From the NCBI RefSeq assembly GCF_003122365.1, contig NZ_CP029254.1, positions 5,892,001-5,956,000 of the forward strand: a stretch of 64,000 nt of DNA. The letters are read 5' to 3'. Position numbers and translations under genes: made by a program. The stretch comes from Streptomyces spongiicola. GTDB lineage: Bacteria > Actinomycetota > Actinomycetes > Streptomycetales > Streptomycetaceae. The notes under the pieces were generated by a model, which saw only the letters and a program-made list of their open reading frames with translations, had not been told where the DNA came from and did no database searches. The first letter of the stretch is position 1; the number at the start of each line of letters is the position of its first letter. This document shows positions 50,261-58,601 of the stretch, in pieces.

Positions 50261-50276
50261 ATCTCAGATATGAGAT
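50261..50276. promoter_or_regulatory. Palindrome ATCTCAGATATGAGAT before murA
   Basis: Inverted repeat ATCTCA/TGAGAT with a GATA spacer, centred about 19 bp before the murA ATG in an AT-rich patch. Its spacing and symmetry suit a dimeric XRE-type HTH, and the MurA protein itself has such a domain. Autoregulation is inferred. Confidence 0.55.
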
Positions 50277-50659
50277 GAGGCTTCCATTGGGGTGGACCAA
50301 ACGGGTGATACCTGGTCTTGATGCTCCATCACCTGGCCAACTCGGGCAAACCGGGCTAGGCCGTTCGGGGGCACGATGGGTGCCGCATCGCCCGCTCCGG
50401 GTCGCGCGCGGCCGGACGGTGGTCTCGGCGGCGTTCCGGTGGTCATGCGTTCCCGTGGCCACCCCGCCCCTGCTCCCCGGTCGCCCCCGGCCACTCCGCC
50501 CCTGCTCCCCGGCCGTCCCCGGCCACCGCCCCGGACGGCCCCGGCTCCCGCGCCGCGGTTGCGCCCTGGGCTGCCGCCGTGGGCGGGCCCTGCTCCGTTG
50601 ATCTGGACTGCTTCCGTCGTTGTCGAACCGGACCAGTGGAAGGGCCCCCGAGACTGACC
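50277..50659. other. Divergent intergenic region murA / phosphotransferase
   Basis: About 380 bp with CCCCTGCTCCCCGG-type repeats (50465-50525). No gene supported. It must carry the promoters of murA and of the phosphotransferase-like gene. Confidence 0.5.
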
Positions 50660-51550
50660 ATGCACGGTGACCAAGTGGACGTGACCACCGACATCGTTGC
50701 GACCTCGGTCCGGGATCAGTTCCCGCAGTGGACTGGCAAGGCGGTCCGACTCCTGTCGTCTACCGGGACGGTCCACGCCGTCTTCCGCATCGGGGACGAC
50801 CTCTCCGCGCGTCTTCCGCTGCGGCTGACCGATGCCGCGCAGGCGCTGGCGGTTCTGGAACGGGAAGCCCGGGCGAGCGCGGAGCCGGCACGGGTGTCTC
50901 GGTTCCCCGTTCCGGAACCTGTCGCCTTGGGAACGCCTGGTGCGGGTTGTCCCATGCCGTGGTCGGTCCAGACATGGCTGCCGGGGACGGTCGCCGTCGA
51001 TGCCGACCCGAGTGGGTCGGACGCTTTCGCCCGGGATCTTGCGGCCTTCATCGCGGCCCTGCGGGACGCCGGGACGCGGGGGCGGCGTTTCGGCGGCGAG
51101 AACCGTGGCGGCGTTCTCGCTCACCACGACGACTGGATGGCGAAGTGCTTCGAGGAGAGCGAGGGGCTGCTCGACGTGCCCCGGCTGCGCCGGCTGTGGA
51201 CCCACCTTCGAGAGTTGCCGCGCACGGCTCCCGACGTGATGAGCCATGGCGACTTGATTCCCGGCAACGTACTGGTCACGGGAGACCGGCTCGGCGGGGT
51301 GCTCGACACCGGCGGCTTCGGTCCGGCCTTCCCCGCGCTGGATCTGGTCGGCGCCTGGCACCTGCTGCGGCCGGGCCCGCGAGAAGTGCTCCGGCGGACA
51401 CCGGCCAGTGACGATCTGGAGTGGGAGCGCGGCAAGGCATGGGCCTTCGAACAGGCGATGGGCCTTGTCTGGTACTACGTCGAGAGCAATCCGGCGATGA
51501 GCAGCATGGGGCGCCGGACACTCGACCGCATTCTGGAGTCGCCGAAGTGA
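50660..51550 (+). CDS. Aminoglycoside phosphotransferase (APH) family protein
   Basis: 296-aa kinase-fold protein of the APH/choline-kinase family. Brenner-type loop PDVMSHGDLIPGNVLV (catalytic Asp, Asn) and the metal-binding segment GVLDTGGFGPAFPALDLVGAW, in which the usual D-F/W-G reads DTG. N-terminal lobe: VRLLSSTGTVHAVFRIGDDLSARLPLR. Such proteins phosphorylate aminoglycosides, macrolides or unrelated metabolites; streptomycetes have many. ATG 50660 was taken; the frame is open upstream to 50579 without better evidence. It lies just outside the Tn7-like transposon and is not its cargo. Confidence 0.83.
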   Translation: MHGDQVDVTTDIVATSVRDQFPQWTGKAVRLLSSTGTVHAVFRIGDDLSARLPLRLTDAAQALAVLEREARASAEPARVSRFPVPEPVALGTPGAGCPMPWSVQTWLPGTVAVDADPSGSDAFARDLAAFIAALRDAGTRGRRFGGENRGGVLAHHDDWMAKCFEESEGLLDVPRLRRLWTHLRELPRTAPDVMSHGDLIPGNVLVTGDRLGGVLDTGGFGPAFPALDLVGAWHLLRPGPREVLRRTPASDDLEWERGKAWAFEQAMGLVWYYVESNPAMSSMGRRTLDRILESPK

Positions 51551-51559
51551 GGTCGCCGG

Positions 51560-51910
51560 ATCCGTTCATCGGTACGGATGTCGACGACCACCGCCGAGCC
51601 ATCCGTGCGGCGTATGAAGTAGTCCGGTGTGTGCCGACGCTCACGCTCGCCGTCGTGCAGGTGCGGCCGGAACGGCTGCGAGGCGCCCCCCGCCACCCCG
51701 GGATCGAAGTCCGTCAGTGCAAGCCGGTCCCGCTCCGGCCGCGACTCGAAACAGACGTGCCGCCCGGTACCGGTCCGAGAAATGATGCTCACCACGCGAC
51801 CGGCGAAGCGGCCGCACCGCGGCCACGTCCTCGAACCGTGCCGTCACGCGGTCCGGCAGCGGACGCGGCCGGCACTTCCGTGCCGCATCCGTGTGCGACG
51901 GCTCGACGTA
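51560..51910 (-). pseudogene. Decayed TnsA-like endonuclease fragment
   Basis: In the minus strand, TARFEDVAAVRPLR (about 51870-51910), and after a frameshift GRHVCFESRPERDRLALTDF (about 51690-51750) then RRHTPDYFIRRTDG and VVVDIRTDERI, match the N-terminal nuclease region of the intact TnsAB protein nearby (SVRFEDVAPVRGFR, GGHVGYESWLERDRL, RRHAPDYFVR, VVDVRAED). The fragment is frameshifted and ends abruptly. It lies 150 bp outside the left end of the intact transposon, so it derives from a different, older element of the same family. Confidence 0.75.
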
Positions 51911-52055
51911 CGGCTCCGCGAGATCGGCCCCGACCGGTGCGGCCACCCGGTACCCCCGGCACGTCTCGTTCTGTGACCGGGTGCGCCGGCAGGGTGGCCG
52001 GAACGACCGCGGTGGCCGTCACACGCCTCGAATGGATGGCAGCGGACAAGCGGAC

Positions 52056-52060
52056 ACCAC
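52056..52060. repeat. Left target-site duplication ACCAC of the Tn7-like element
   Basis: ACCAC immediately precedes the left end (TGACCTGTCG…) and is repeated at 58602-58606 immediately after the right end. Tn7 relatives make 5-bp duplications. Confidence 0.85.
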
Positions 52061-52066
52061 TGACCT

Positions 52067-52105
52067 GTCGCAGTGAAGGTTAAGCGTTTCTCACCGAAGA
52101 TTGAG
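52067..52105. promoter_or_regulatory. Left-end TnsB-type binding sites
   Basis: Two sites, read on the minus strand: TTAACCTTCACTGCGAC (52067-52083) and CTCAATCTTCGGTGAGAAA (52087-52105), related to the three right-end sites. Orientation is opposite to the right end, as in Tn7-like transposons. Confidence 0.8.
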
Positions 52106-52167
52106 CGGATGGCCTTGCGAGGCAGAGCCTCCGGCCGTTGTCAGTGCTTGCAGGCAGGATCACGGGC

Positions 52168-53106
52168 ATGACGCCATTGCTTCTTTCCGACATCGAAAGA
52201 GCCGTTCGCAGCAGTTGGAGTGCCGAGACGTGCACTCCTGAGTTCCGGTCGCGCTGGACCGAGGAGAATCCGGCTCGGGACCAGTGCGGGGTGACCGCCA
52301 TGGTGCTCAATGACCTGCTGGGAGGGGAGCTGATCCGCGGGGAGGTCCACGTCAACGGAGAGCGTGTGGACTACCACTGGTGGAACCGCCTGGGCATGGG
52401 CATTGAGGTCGATCTCACCCGCGAGCAGTTCGGGCCGGAGGAGACTGTCACTGGCGGCATCGTCATTCCCCGCCCGCCCGTGACCGAGTGGCGCAGGCTC
52501 CGTGAAGAGTACGAGCTTCTCCGCGACCGAGTCATGGAGAAGCTCAATCGGCAGCAGGTATCCGCCTCTGTGGCCGTGCCTCGGCAGCCTTCTGCGGGGT
52601 TCGTGGATGAGATGGTCGAGCGTGTTGACGAACAAGACCAGGTCTTGGCGGTGGTCGGCCGGGGTGAGGCCGTTCGCCATGGCTGGTTGCATCGGATCGC
52701 CGTGACGGTGTGCCGGGACCGGGAAGGTCGGATCCTCGTGCAACGTCGGTCCGAGCACGTCGCTCGGTTCCCCGGGCACTACGAGGTAGCGTCCGGCGGT
52801 GCTGTTGCCGAGGGGGAGTCCTATGAGGAAGCTGCAGCGCGCGAACTGGCAGAGGAACTAGGCGTTCGAGCGCCAGTCCGCTTCATCGTGAAGTTCTTGA
52901 ACCGTAGCGGGCTCAGTCCCCATTGGCTTGCCGTGCACGAGGCTGTCCTGTTCGACGATCCGAATCCTGACCCGGATGAGGTGATGTGGCACGGCTGGCT
53001 GTCGGAGTCCGAGCTCTTCCGGTCGATGCGGGAGAACCTGTTCACTCCGGACACCCATGACGCTTTGAGTCACTACTTTGCCGCTGTGGGGCGGGGAATC
53101 GCCTGA
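52168..53106 (+). CDS. YunG-NUDIX fusion protein (transposon cargo)
   Basis: 312-aa protein of two parts. Residues 1-110 resemble the small YunG family: WSAETCTPEFRSRWTEENPA, RDQCGVTAMVLNDLLGGEL, and NGERVDYHWWNRLGMGIEVD. From about 175 it is a NUDIX hydrolase: GWLHRIAVTVCRDREGRILV and the NUDIX box GGAVAEGESYEEAAARELAEELG (GX5EX7REXXEEXGU, complete). It would hydrolyse a nucleoside diphosphate derivative. ATG 52168 is taken; the frame is open to TTG 52138. It is convergent with and overlaps the zinc-finger TniQ gene by 34 bp. As sole cargo it may have a protective or regulatory role for the element or host. Confidence 0.83.
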   Translation: MTPLLLSDIERAVRSSWSAETCTPEFRSRWTEENPARDQCGVTAMVLNDLLGGELIRGEVHVNGERVDYHWWNRLGMGIEVDLTREQFGPEETVTGGIVIPRPPVTEWRRLREEYELLRDRVMEKLNRQQVSASVAVPRQPSAGFVDEMVERVDEQDQVLAVVGRGEAVRHGWLHRIAVTVCRDREGRILVQRRSEHVARFPGHYEVASGGAVAEGESYEEAAARELAEELGVRAPVRFIVKFLNRSGLSPHWLAVHEAVLFDDPNPDPDEVMWHGWLSESELFRSMRENLFTPDTHDALSHYFAAVGRGIA

Positions 53107-53945
53107 TCGCCTTGGTCCTCCTCGCTGTGCCACTGCCGACCTTCGACGGGGTCGGGGACCTGTTGGAGTCGCGCCTTCTTGCGGAGCCCGTAGAGCTTGT
53201 TGCGGCAGGAGTTTGAGCACGTCAGGCGTATCTGGTTGTTGTGGCCCGGTTTGAGGGGGCCAGCGCATGCTGCGCAGGCTGTCGGTTGCAGCCGGGGCGG
53301 GGCATCAGGGGGTGGCGAAGGCCGGGGAGGTTCGCCTCTTTCGAGCCGTCGGCGTGTGTATGCCTGGTGGCTGCACCGTCTTGAGCACCAGCGTCTTCGA
53401 CTGCCGGGTCCGAGCGAGGTGTCGCAGACGCCGCAGCTCGGTTCCGGGAGAGCTATCTCCTCGACTCTCTCGCTCCGGCGTTGGCGGTATGCCCTTTGAC
53501 GGCAGCGCTGTGAACACCAGCGGCGTGCCTCTTCGTGGACGGAGACGGTCACCTTCTTGCCGCAAACCTGACAGAGCACCTCGCGTTCATCGCGTGGTCT
53601 CGGGTTCCGCCTTCGGTAGGCCTTCTGCCGGCACGCGTGCGAGCAGGTCCGCCGTGAGCTGCCGCCCGCACGGAGGAACATGAGGGAACCGCACTCAACG
53701 CACCGAGCGCCCTCGAGGATTTCCCGCAGGGCGGAAGGGTCACGACCGGCCACGGCGGCCAGACGTGTCCAGGACACCCGTCGTGACGACGGCGGGTCCT
53801 GGAGGTAGGCCCGCAGGTGCCGAACCTTGAGATGGTTGGCGGCGGCGAGGCGCTCGAGGAAGGAATTCAGGCCCTCACCGGCGACGGGCCGGACCTGCCG
53901 GGGAGCTGGGCGGGTGGGCTCGGGCTGGGCATCGTGTCCGGTCAT
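53073..53945 (-). CDS. TniQ-like protein with four tandem zinc-finger modules
   Basis: 290-aa protein. Residues 20-80 resemble the start of TniQ/TnsD proteins (GEGLNSFLERLAAANHLKVR, WTRLAAVAGRDPSALREILE). Then four CxxC…CxxxC modules follow: C82/85/101/105, C125/128/144/148, C171/174/187/191 and C224/227/243/247. Each ends in a basic (Q/N)(K/R)AYRRR-like helix (CRQKAYRRR, CRQRAYRQR, CSHQAYTRR, CRNKLYGLR). TniQ/TnsD proteins select the target site and recruit TnsC; the zinc array is a plausible sequence reader. The start is 1 bp after the stop of the preceding tniQ-like gene. The combination is not one I know as described. Confidence 0.78.
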   Translation of the reverse strand: MTGHDAQPEPTRPAPRQVRPVAGEGLNSFLERLAAANHLKVRHLRAYLQDPPSSRRVSWTRLAAVAGRDPSALREILEGARCVECGSLMFLRAGGSSRRTCSHACRQKAYRRRNPRPRDEREVLCQVCGKKVTVSVHEEARRWCSQRCRQRAYRQRRSERVEEIALPEPSCGVCDTSLGPGSRRRWCSRRCSHQAYTRRRLERGEPPRPSPPPDAPPRLQPTACAACAGPLKPGHNNQIRLTCSNSCRNKLYGLRKKARLQQVPDPVEGRQWHSEEDQGDQAIPRPTAAK

Positions 53946-53946
53946 G

Positions 53947-54600
53947 TCAGCAGATCGGCGGGGTGGGCGAGCGGTAGCCGGTTCGCTGGTTGCGGACGTA
54001 GGCGTTGAGGGTGGAGAAGGAGATCGAGACGCCGTGGTCGTCCATCAGCGCTGTCCAGATGTCCTTCGCGCTCATGTCCGTGCTGATCATCGGGTTCACC
54101 AGGTGACGGACGGAGGCGATGACCGGCGTCTTGCGGTAGCGGTTGGGCCGTTGGCGGGCGGGAGGGAGCGACGCGGTCAGGGCCTGGCGGACGACGCGCC
54201 GGCTGACGCCGTGCCGTTCCGCGAGTCGGCGCGGGGACATGCCGTTCTCGGCGTCCTGGCGGATCGCGCGATAGAGCAGGTAGATGCCCTTGGGCAGGGT
54301 TTCGTACCGGCCTGTGACGGTCGTGCGCCGACGTGGGGTGGAGCTGTCGGTCAGAGCCCGCTGCAGGTGGTCGGCCGGTCGGCCGGCGAGGACGGCGAGC
54401 CGGTCCAGGCGCGGTTTGCCGGTCCAGTTCGGCGGGCCGCAGGCGACGCTGTGCAGGACGCTGGGCTTGAGGTGGTTGGCCCGGGCCAGGCGGCGGATGT
54501 AGTTCTCGGTGTTCTCGCCCAGGTGTGGACGGACCGGCATCGGTGGCGGGGTCAGCGACTGCGCGTCAGCGCGCTGGTGCCCTGTCGGCCGGCCGGTCAT
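53947..54600 (-). CDS. TniQ-like protein with helix-turn-helix regions
   Basis: 217-aa protein. N-terminal TniQ-like segment (RPHLGENTENYIRRLARANH, PSVLHSVACGPPNWTGKPRL, LAVLAGRPADHLQRAL), then two HTH-like regions: MSPRRLAERHGVSRRVVRQAL (~130-150) and MSAKDIWTALMDDHGVSISF with STLNAYVRNQR (~180-210), reminiscent of IstA-type DNA-binding ends. ATG 54600 overlaps the TniB stop as ATGA. It shares its N-terminal pattern with the zinc-finger protein encoded next, suggesting duplication and divergence of a targeting subunit. Confidence 0.78.
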   Translation of the reverse strand: MTGRPTGHQRADAQSLTPPPMPVRPHLGENTENYIRRLARANHLKPSVLHSVACGPPNWTGKPRLDRLAVLAGRPADHLQRALTDSSTPRRRTTVTGRYETLPKGIYLLYRAIRQDAENGMSPRRLAERHGVSRRVVRQALTASLPPARQRPNRYRKTPVIASVRHLVNPMISTDMSAKDIWTALMDDHGVSISFSTLNAYVRNQRTGYRSPTPPIC

Positions 54601-55607
54601 GACTCGGAGCTGTGGTCGAGCGGAATCGCCTCCAGGCTCTTCTTGGTGATCTCCTCGCTGCCGGTCAGGACCGCGTCCAGGGCGGCGCCGCGGATGAGGT
54701 GGGAGAGTGAGCCGATCATGCCGTCGGTGCGGTCGTGGAGGTATCGGTCCAGGTCGGTGAGGGTGCCGGGCTTGTGGTTGTGGAGGCGGAGGGATTCCTC
54801 CAGGGTGGCGAGCAGGCCCTGCCATTCGGTGTTGTAGGGCAGCGGGGCGGTGGGGATCAGGGTGAAGCGTCCGGCGATCTGCTGTCCGCGGGTGCCGTCG
54901 AACAGGCCCTCGCGTTCGACGTTGATCCCGGCATAGACGAACGTCGCCGGGATGCGCTCGGAGAAGTACTTCAGCGTATCGGCGACCTCGGCTCCCGACC
55001 TGGTCGCCAGCGAGATGTTGTGCAGTTCGTCGACGAGGACCAGGCCGACCCGGGCGTCGGTCAGCACGCCGCAGACGGACTCCAGGATGTCGGTGATGTT
55101 CGAACGGGTGCGGATGGGCAGGCCGAGGAACCGGGCGAACTCCACCGCCACCATCCGCGGCGTCGCGGCCGGCGGGACGGTGATGTAGACGACCGGGATT
55201 CGGTCGCCGACGCCGGGATGACGGGCCCGGTCGAGGAGTTCGTGCGAGCGTCCGAGCTGGGTGATCGCGGTGGTCTTGCCCGTGCCGGCCGGGCCGGAGA
55301 CGATCAGCCCGCGGCGGGCGCTGACCGCGTGCCGGTTCAGCAGCACCAGACGGCGCCCGGTGGTGACCGTGTGCTGGACGACCGAGGTCGCCACCACCAG
55401 CAGCCGGGTGTGGTGGTCGATCCGGTCCTCGTCGTAGCGGGTGAGCTCGGCAGGGCTGAGTTCCGCGCGTTCGGCGTCGCTCAGCAGGTGGGGTATGAGG
55501 GGCTGGTCCGCGACGAAGGCCCGCCAGCCCGGCAGGGTCGTCAGATGCAGGTCCGGCTCGTCCGGGCCGTCGGCGGACGGGCTGAGCAGGCTGTGCGGTT
55601 GTGTCAT
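54597..55607 (-). CDS. TniB/TnsC-type AAA+ transposition ATPase
   Basis: 336-aa AAA+ regulator that in Tn7/Tn5053 relatives polymerises on target DNA and links TniQ to the transposase. N-terminal TLPGWRAFVADQPLIPHLLS is a typical TniB start. Walker A GPAGTGKTT (residues 105-113), Walker B LVLVDELHN (189-197), sensor-1 region ATFVYAGINVEREGLF, and Arg/sensor-2 region near DGMIGSLSHLIRGAA. ATG 55607 overlaps the tnsAB stop (ATGA); its own stop overlaps the tniQ-like gene. Confidence 0.9.
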   Translation of the reverse strand: MTQPHSLLSPSADGPDEPDLHLTTLPGWRAFVADQPLIPHLLSDAERAELSPAELTRYDEDRIDHHTRLLVVATSVVQHTVTTGRRLVLLNRHAVSARRGLIVSGPAGTGKTTAITQLGRSHELLDRARHPGVGDRIPVVYITVPPAATPRMVAVEFARFLGLPIRTRSNITDILESVCGVLTDARVGLVLVDELHNISLATRSGAEVADTLKYFSERIPATFVYAGINVEREGLFDGTRGQQIAGRFTLIPTAPLPYNTEWQGLLATLEESLRLHNHKPGTLTDLDRYLHDRTDGMIGSLSHLIRGAALDAVLTGSEEITKKSLEAIPLDHSSES

Positions 55608-58528
55608 CGCTTCTTCCAGGGGTCGGCGAGCGGATCGAACAGGCCCAGCGGGATCACCTTGGCCAGCGGTTCTTCCTCCTCCGCCTGCGGCGGCTCGGGT
55701 TCGGACTCCGGCGCGGTGCGCGGTGCCCGCGGAGGTATCGGGACGGGCGGGGCGGCCTTGGTGCGGGCGATGACCTGTTTGTCGCGGCGGGTGCGCTTCT
55801 TCGGCTTGGCCTGCGCGTCCTCAGGACCGGCGTGGGCGCGGGTCAGCAGGGCGGCGGCGGCCTGAGCGATCTCCGCCTCGGTGCCCTCGGGCAGGCCCCG
55901 GGCGGCGTGGTCCCAGGCCAGCTCACCGAAGGGGACCGGGGTGTGGCGCAGGTGCTTCCACGTGGCTTCGATCCACTCGCCGTCGCCGTGGTGGTTGCGT
56001 ACCCAGATGCGAGAGATGTCGTAGGGGTCGTGGTGGATCTCCCACAGGCCCTTCTTCTCCGTCATGCCGGAGTGCTGGCGCCGGATCAGACCGGGGCCAT
56101 CGTAGGTGCGGCGCTTGATCTTGATGCCGTAGTCGTTCACCGCCCGCCAGACGGACGGCAGCAACTCGATGTAGTCCTCGGCGCTGAGCGCGACCGAGAC
56201 ATAGCCGCAGGCCTCGACCAGCGCGGCGTACTTCTCGTTCGGCGTGAACGACCGGCCCGGGTGCAACGGATCGCGCAGCCCGTCGTGCTCGCGGTTCTGC
56301 CACTTCGCGACGATCCATTCGTCCAGAAGCTCCTGCAACTCCGGCAGGGACCACAGCGGCCGCTTGTCCAGGTTCCGGCCGCGGTGGTCGGTGCTGCGGC
56401 CGGTGTAGCCGGCGACGAACTGCGCGAAGGCTATGCCGACGGAGTCCAGCATCTTCTCCACGTGCCCCTTCTGGAACGGGGACGCCTTGTGCGTAGGCTG
56501 GAAGTCGATCTCCAGAAAGCGGCAGGACGCCTTGAAGTTGCGGGAGATGAACACCATGCCGTGATCGCAGACGATCATCTCCGGCACGATCACCGGCCTC
56601 GCCGCCGCGTGCTCCAGCCGCTCGTCGATGTCCAGCAGCCGGCGATAGGGCAGCACCGAGCGTGACATCCGCAGGGCGTCCGCCCAGCCCGGCCGCATCA
56701 CCTCGGGCGTGAGCGTGCGGGCCAGCAGCACGCTCGCGTCGACCGACTTCGTGCTGGGCCGCAGCACCGCCGCCGTCACCGTCCTGGTCGCGACGTCGAT
56801 CACGCCGGTGAGATCGACCTTCCCGACCACTCCGTCGTCCAGGCGGACCAGCACGTCCAGCGGGGTGGAATCCATCTGCATCACCTCGCCCGGCGCGAAC
56901 ACCGTCCACTGCCCGAACGGCGCCTTCGCCCCATGTGCGCGAGAGCGGCGGTTGCGGGCCGTCCCCGAGACGGGATTGCCCTGCGACAGCTTGGCCAGCA
57001 GCCGGTAGAGCGTCGCCTGCGACGGCAACCCGACACTCTCGGCCGCCTCCCGCAGGATCTCGCCGGTCCGCCAGATGATGTAGGTCCCGGTGCGGGTGGA
57101 GTCGTCCTCAACCTCCTTGATCGCCTTCCGCATGGCCTCGACCACCGCGTCGTCGACCGTCCCGAAGCGAGGCCGCTTGCGCACCGGGCGACGGTCGGCC
57201 AGCCCCAGCAGCCCCTCAGCCTGATAGCGGCGCCGGAAGTTGCCGACCGTACTCACACTGACCCGGTAACCGGCGGCCGTCAGCTCGGCCGCCTTCGCTC
57301 GCTCGCGCGCGGTCAGCGAATGACGGGCCGGATCGTACTCAGGCCGCGGCCCGTCATCCCCACCCGCATCAGGGTCTGTGCCGTGGAGAACCTCCAGAAT
57401 GTGCCCCTCCCACCACAGGGCCTTCTCCCGCGCGCGTTCCGGAAGCGCCTCCAACAGCGACACCGGCGGCAAAGGCATCCGCACCGGACTGCCGAGCACC
57501 TCGAAGCTCTCATCACCCAGCAGCACCGCCAGCGGAACCTCCCGCGGCGAGCCGCCCTCCTCAGACAGCGTCACTGCCCGGGCGGACACCGCGAGCACCG
57601 CCCTCACCCGCCCGGCGAACCGCACCCGGTCACCCACCCCGACCGCAGCCGGCCTCGACAGCCTGCGCATCTGGCTCCCCTCACCGCGTGTGCCCGGCCT
57701 CGGACGCAACAGACCATGTCCCCGGCCCTCCTGCGGCGGCCCGATGACAGTCCCATCCGACGTGTGCACCACAGTGCCACTGCCCAGCAGATCCCCACCG
57801 AGGTCAGCCCGAAGTGCCCCGGACCACAGCAGATGGAACAGCACCGGCAGAACCCGCAGGACGTCCCCCGCCACCTCGGCCCCCGCCCGCAGCGGGCCCG
57901 GCTGCCGGAAGACCTCCAGCAGACGCTCGGCGACATCCGCATCACGGCCGCACCGCCCGTGCCGATAGCGGGCCAGCCACCGCACATTCGCCATGAACAC
58001 CGGATCCGGGACACCGACGTGCGCGAACTCCCAGCCAACCGCCGAACAGGCCCGCTCGGTCGCGGCGAACGCCTCCGCGGTTCGCTCATCGACCTGATCC
58101 TCGGCACGGACATCGACCACCCGAGCCCGGCCGTCGGCCAGCCGAACGAAGTAGTCAGGCGCGTGCCGCCGCCCCTCACCCTCCTCGCGCCAGTGCAGCC
58201 AGAACGGCTGGGAGGCGATCCCCACCACGTCCGGGGCGAAGTCCAGCAGAATCAGCCGGTCCCGCTCCAGCCACGACTCGTAGCCCACATGGCCGCCGGT
58301 CGTCACCGCGTAGTACCAGCCCGCGAAGCTGCGGGCACCCTTGTTCCAGCGGAACCCACGTACCGGCGCCACATCCTCGAACCTGACGCTCCACCCGGCA
58401 CCCAACGCGACACGCCGCCGCCGGCCGCTATCGAAGAAGTCCAGCTCGAAGGCCCTCAGTACGGGATCGCCGTACGCGTGTAACGCTTCCCCCACCGTCT
58501 CCCCAGACAGCCAGGCCGCAACGGCCAC
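55604..58528 (-). CDS. TnsA-TnsB fusion transposase
   Basis: 974-aa heteromeric-type transposase in one chain. Residues ~40-200 are a TnsA-like restriction-endonuclease fold: Glu84 in GYESWLERDRL, Asp125 in RHAPDYFVR, then VVDVRAE (139-143). About 290-350 is a small beta (SH3-like) linker. HTH LTARERAKAAELTAAGYRVS (405-424) and downstream helix precede a DDE/rve core with Asp553 (VMQMDSTPLDV), Asp655 (MIVCDHGMVF) and Glu691 (KGHVEKMLD), spacing D-35-E. The C-terminal Mu-type beta domain and TnsC-contact tail follow. Both strand-cleavage activities, and so cut-and-paste transposition, are expected. GTG start 58528 lies within a TnsB-type site, suggesting autorepression. Confidence 0.92.
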   Translation of the reverse strand: MAVAAWLSGETVGEALHAYGDPVLRAFELDFFDSGRRRRVALGAGWSVRFEDVAPVRGFRWNKGARSFAGWYYAVTTGGHVGYESWLERDRLILLDFAPDVVGIASQPFWLHWREEGEGRRHAPDYFVRLADGRARVVDVRAEDQVDERTAEAFAATERACSAVGWEFAHVGVPDPVFMANVRWLARYRHGRCGRDADVAERLLEVFRQPGPLRAGAEVAGDVLRVLPVLFHLLWSGALRADLGGDLLGSGTVVHTSDGTVIGPPQEGRGHGLLRPRPGTRGEGSQMRRLSRPAAVGVGDRVRFAGRVRAVLAVSARAVTLSEEGGSPREVPLAVLLGDESFEVLGSPVRMPLPPVSLLEALPERAREKALWWEGHILEVLHGTDPDAGGDDGPRPEYDPARHSLTARERAKAAELTAAGYRVSVSTVGNFRRRYQAEGLLGLADRRPVRKRPRFGTVDDAVVEAMRKAIKEVEDDSTRTGTYIIWRTGEILREAAESVGLPSQATLYRLLAKLSQGNPVSGTARNRRSRAHGAKAPFGQWTVFAPGEVMQMDSTPLDVLVRLDDGVVGKVDLTGVIDVATRTVTAAVLRPSTKSVDASVLLARTLTPEVMRPGWADALRMSRSVLPYRRLLDIDERLEHAAARPVIVPEMIVCDHGMVFISRNFKASCRFLEIDFQPTHKASPFQKGHVEKMLDSVGIAFAQFVAGYTGRSTDHRGRNLDKRPLWSLPELQELLDEWIVAKWQNREHDGLRDPLHPGRSFTPNEKYAALVEACGYVSVALSAEDYIELLPSVWRAVNDYGIKIKRRTYDGPGLIRRQHSGMTEKKGLWEIHHDPYDISRIWVRNHHGDGEWIEATWKHLRHTPVPFGELAWDHAARGLPEGTEAEIAQAAAALLTRAHAGPEDAQAKPKKRTRRDKQVIARTKAAPPVPIPPRAPRTAPESEPEPPQAEEEEPLAKVIPLGLFDPLADPWKKR

Positions 58529-58596
58529 TCAACCTTCGCTGAGAATACCGAGCTGCCACCAGCCTTCGCTGAGAATCCTCAACCTTCGCTGCGAGA
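58528..58596. promoter_or_regulatory. Right-end TnsB-type binding sites
   Basis: Three direct copies: CTCAACCTTCGCTGAGAAT (58528-58546), CCAGCCTTCGCTGAGAAT (58559-58576) and CTCAACCTTCGCTGCGAGA (58578-58596). The outermost lies at the element tip. The innermost overlaps the tnsAB start. Confidence 0.85.
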
Positions 58597-58601
58597 GATC
58601 A

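Larger units (their letters stand above)
52061..58601. mobile_element. Complete Tn7-like transposon with TnsA-TnsB fusion (6,541 bp)
   Basis: Ends are imperfect inverted repeats: left TGACCTGTCGCAGTGAAGG, right (complement) TGATCTCTCGCAGCGAAGG, i.e. TGA…TCA termini. They are flanked by the 5-bp duplication ACCAC. Inside each end are further copies of a CTCAACCTTCGCTGAGAA-type motif in inverted orientation between ends, as expected for TnsB sites. Genes on the minus strand from the right end: tnsAB, tniB/tnsC, tniQ-like with HTH, tniQ-like with zinc fingers, each overlapping or 1 bp apart. The only other gene is the YunG-NUDIX cargo at the left end. No Cas genes or CRISPR array are present. 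Confidence 0.9.

Noticed and set aside
52061..58601. CRISPR-associated transposon (CAST)
   Set aside because: TnsAB fusion suggested it, but no Cas genes, repeat-spacer units or guide-like repeat occur inside the element.
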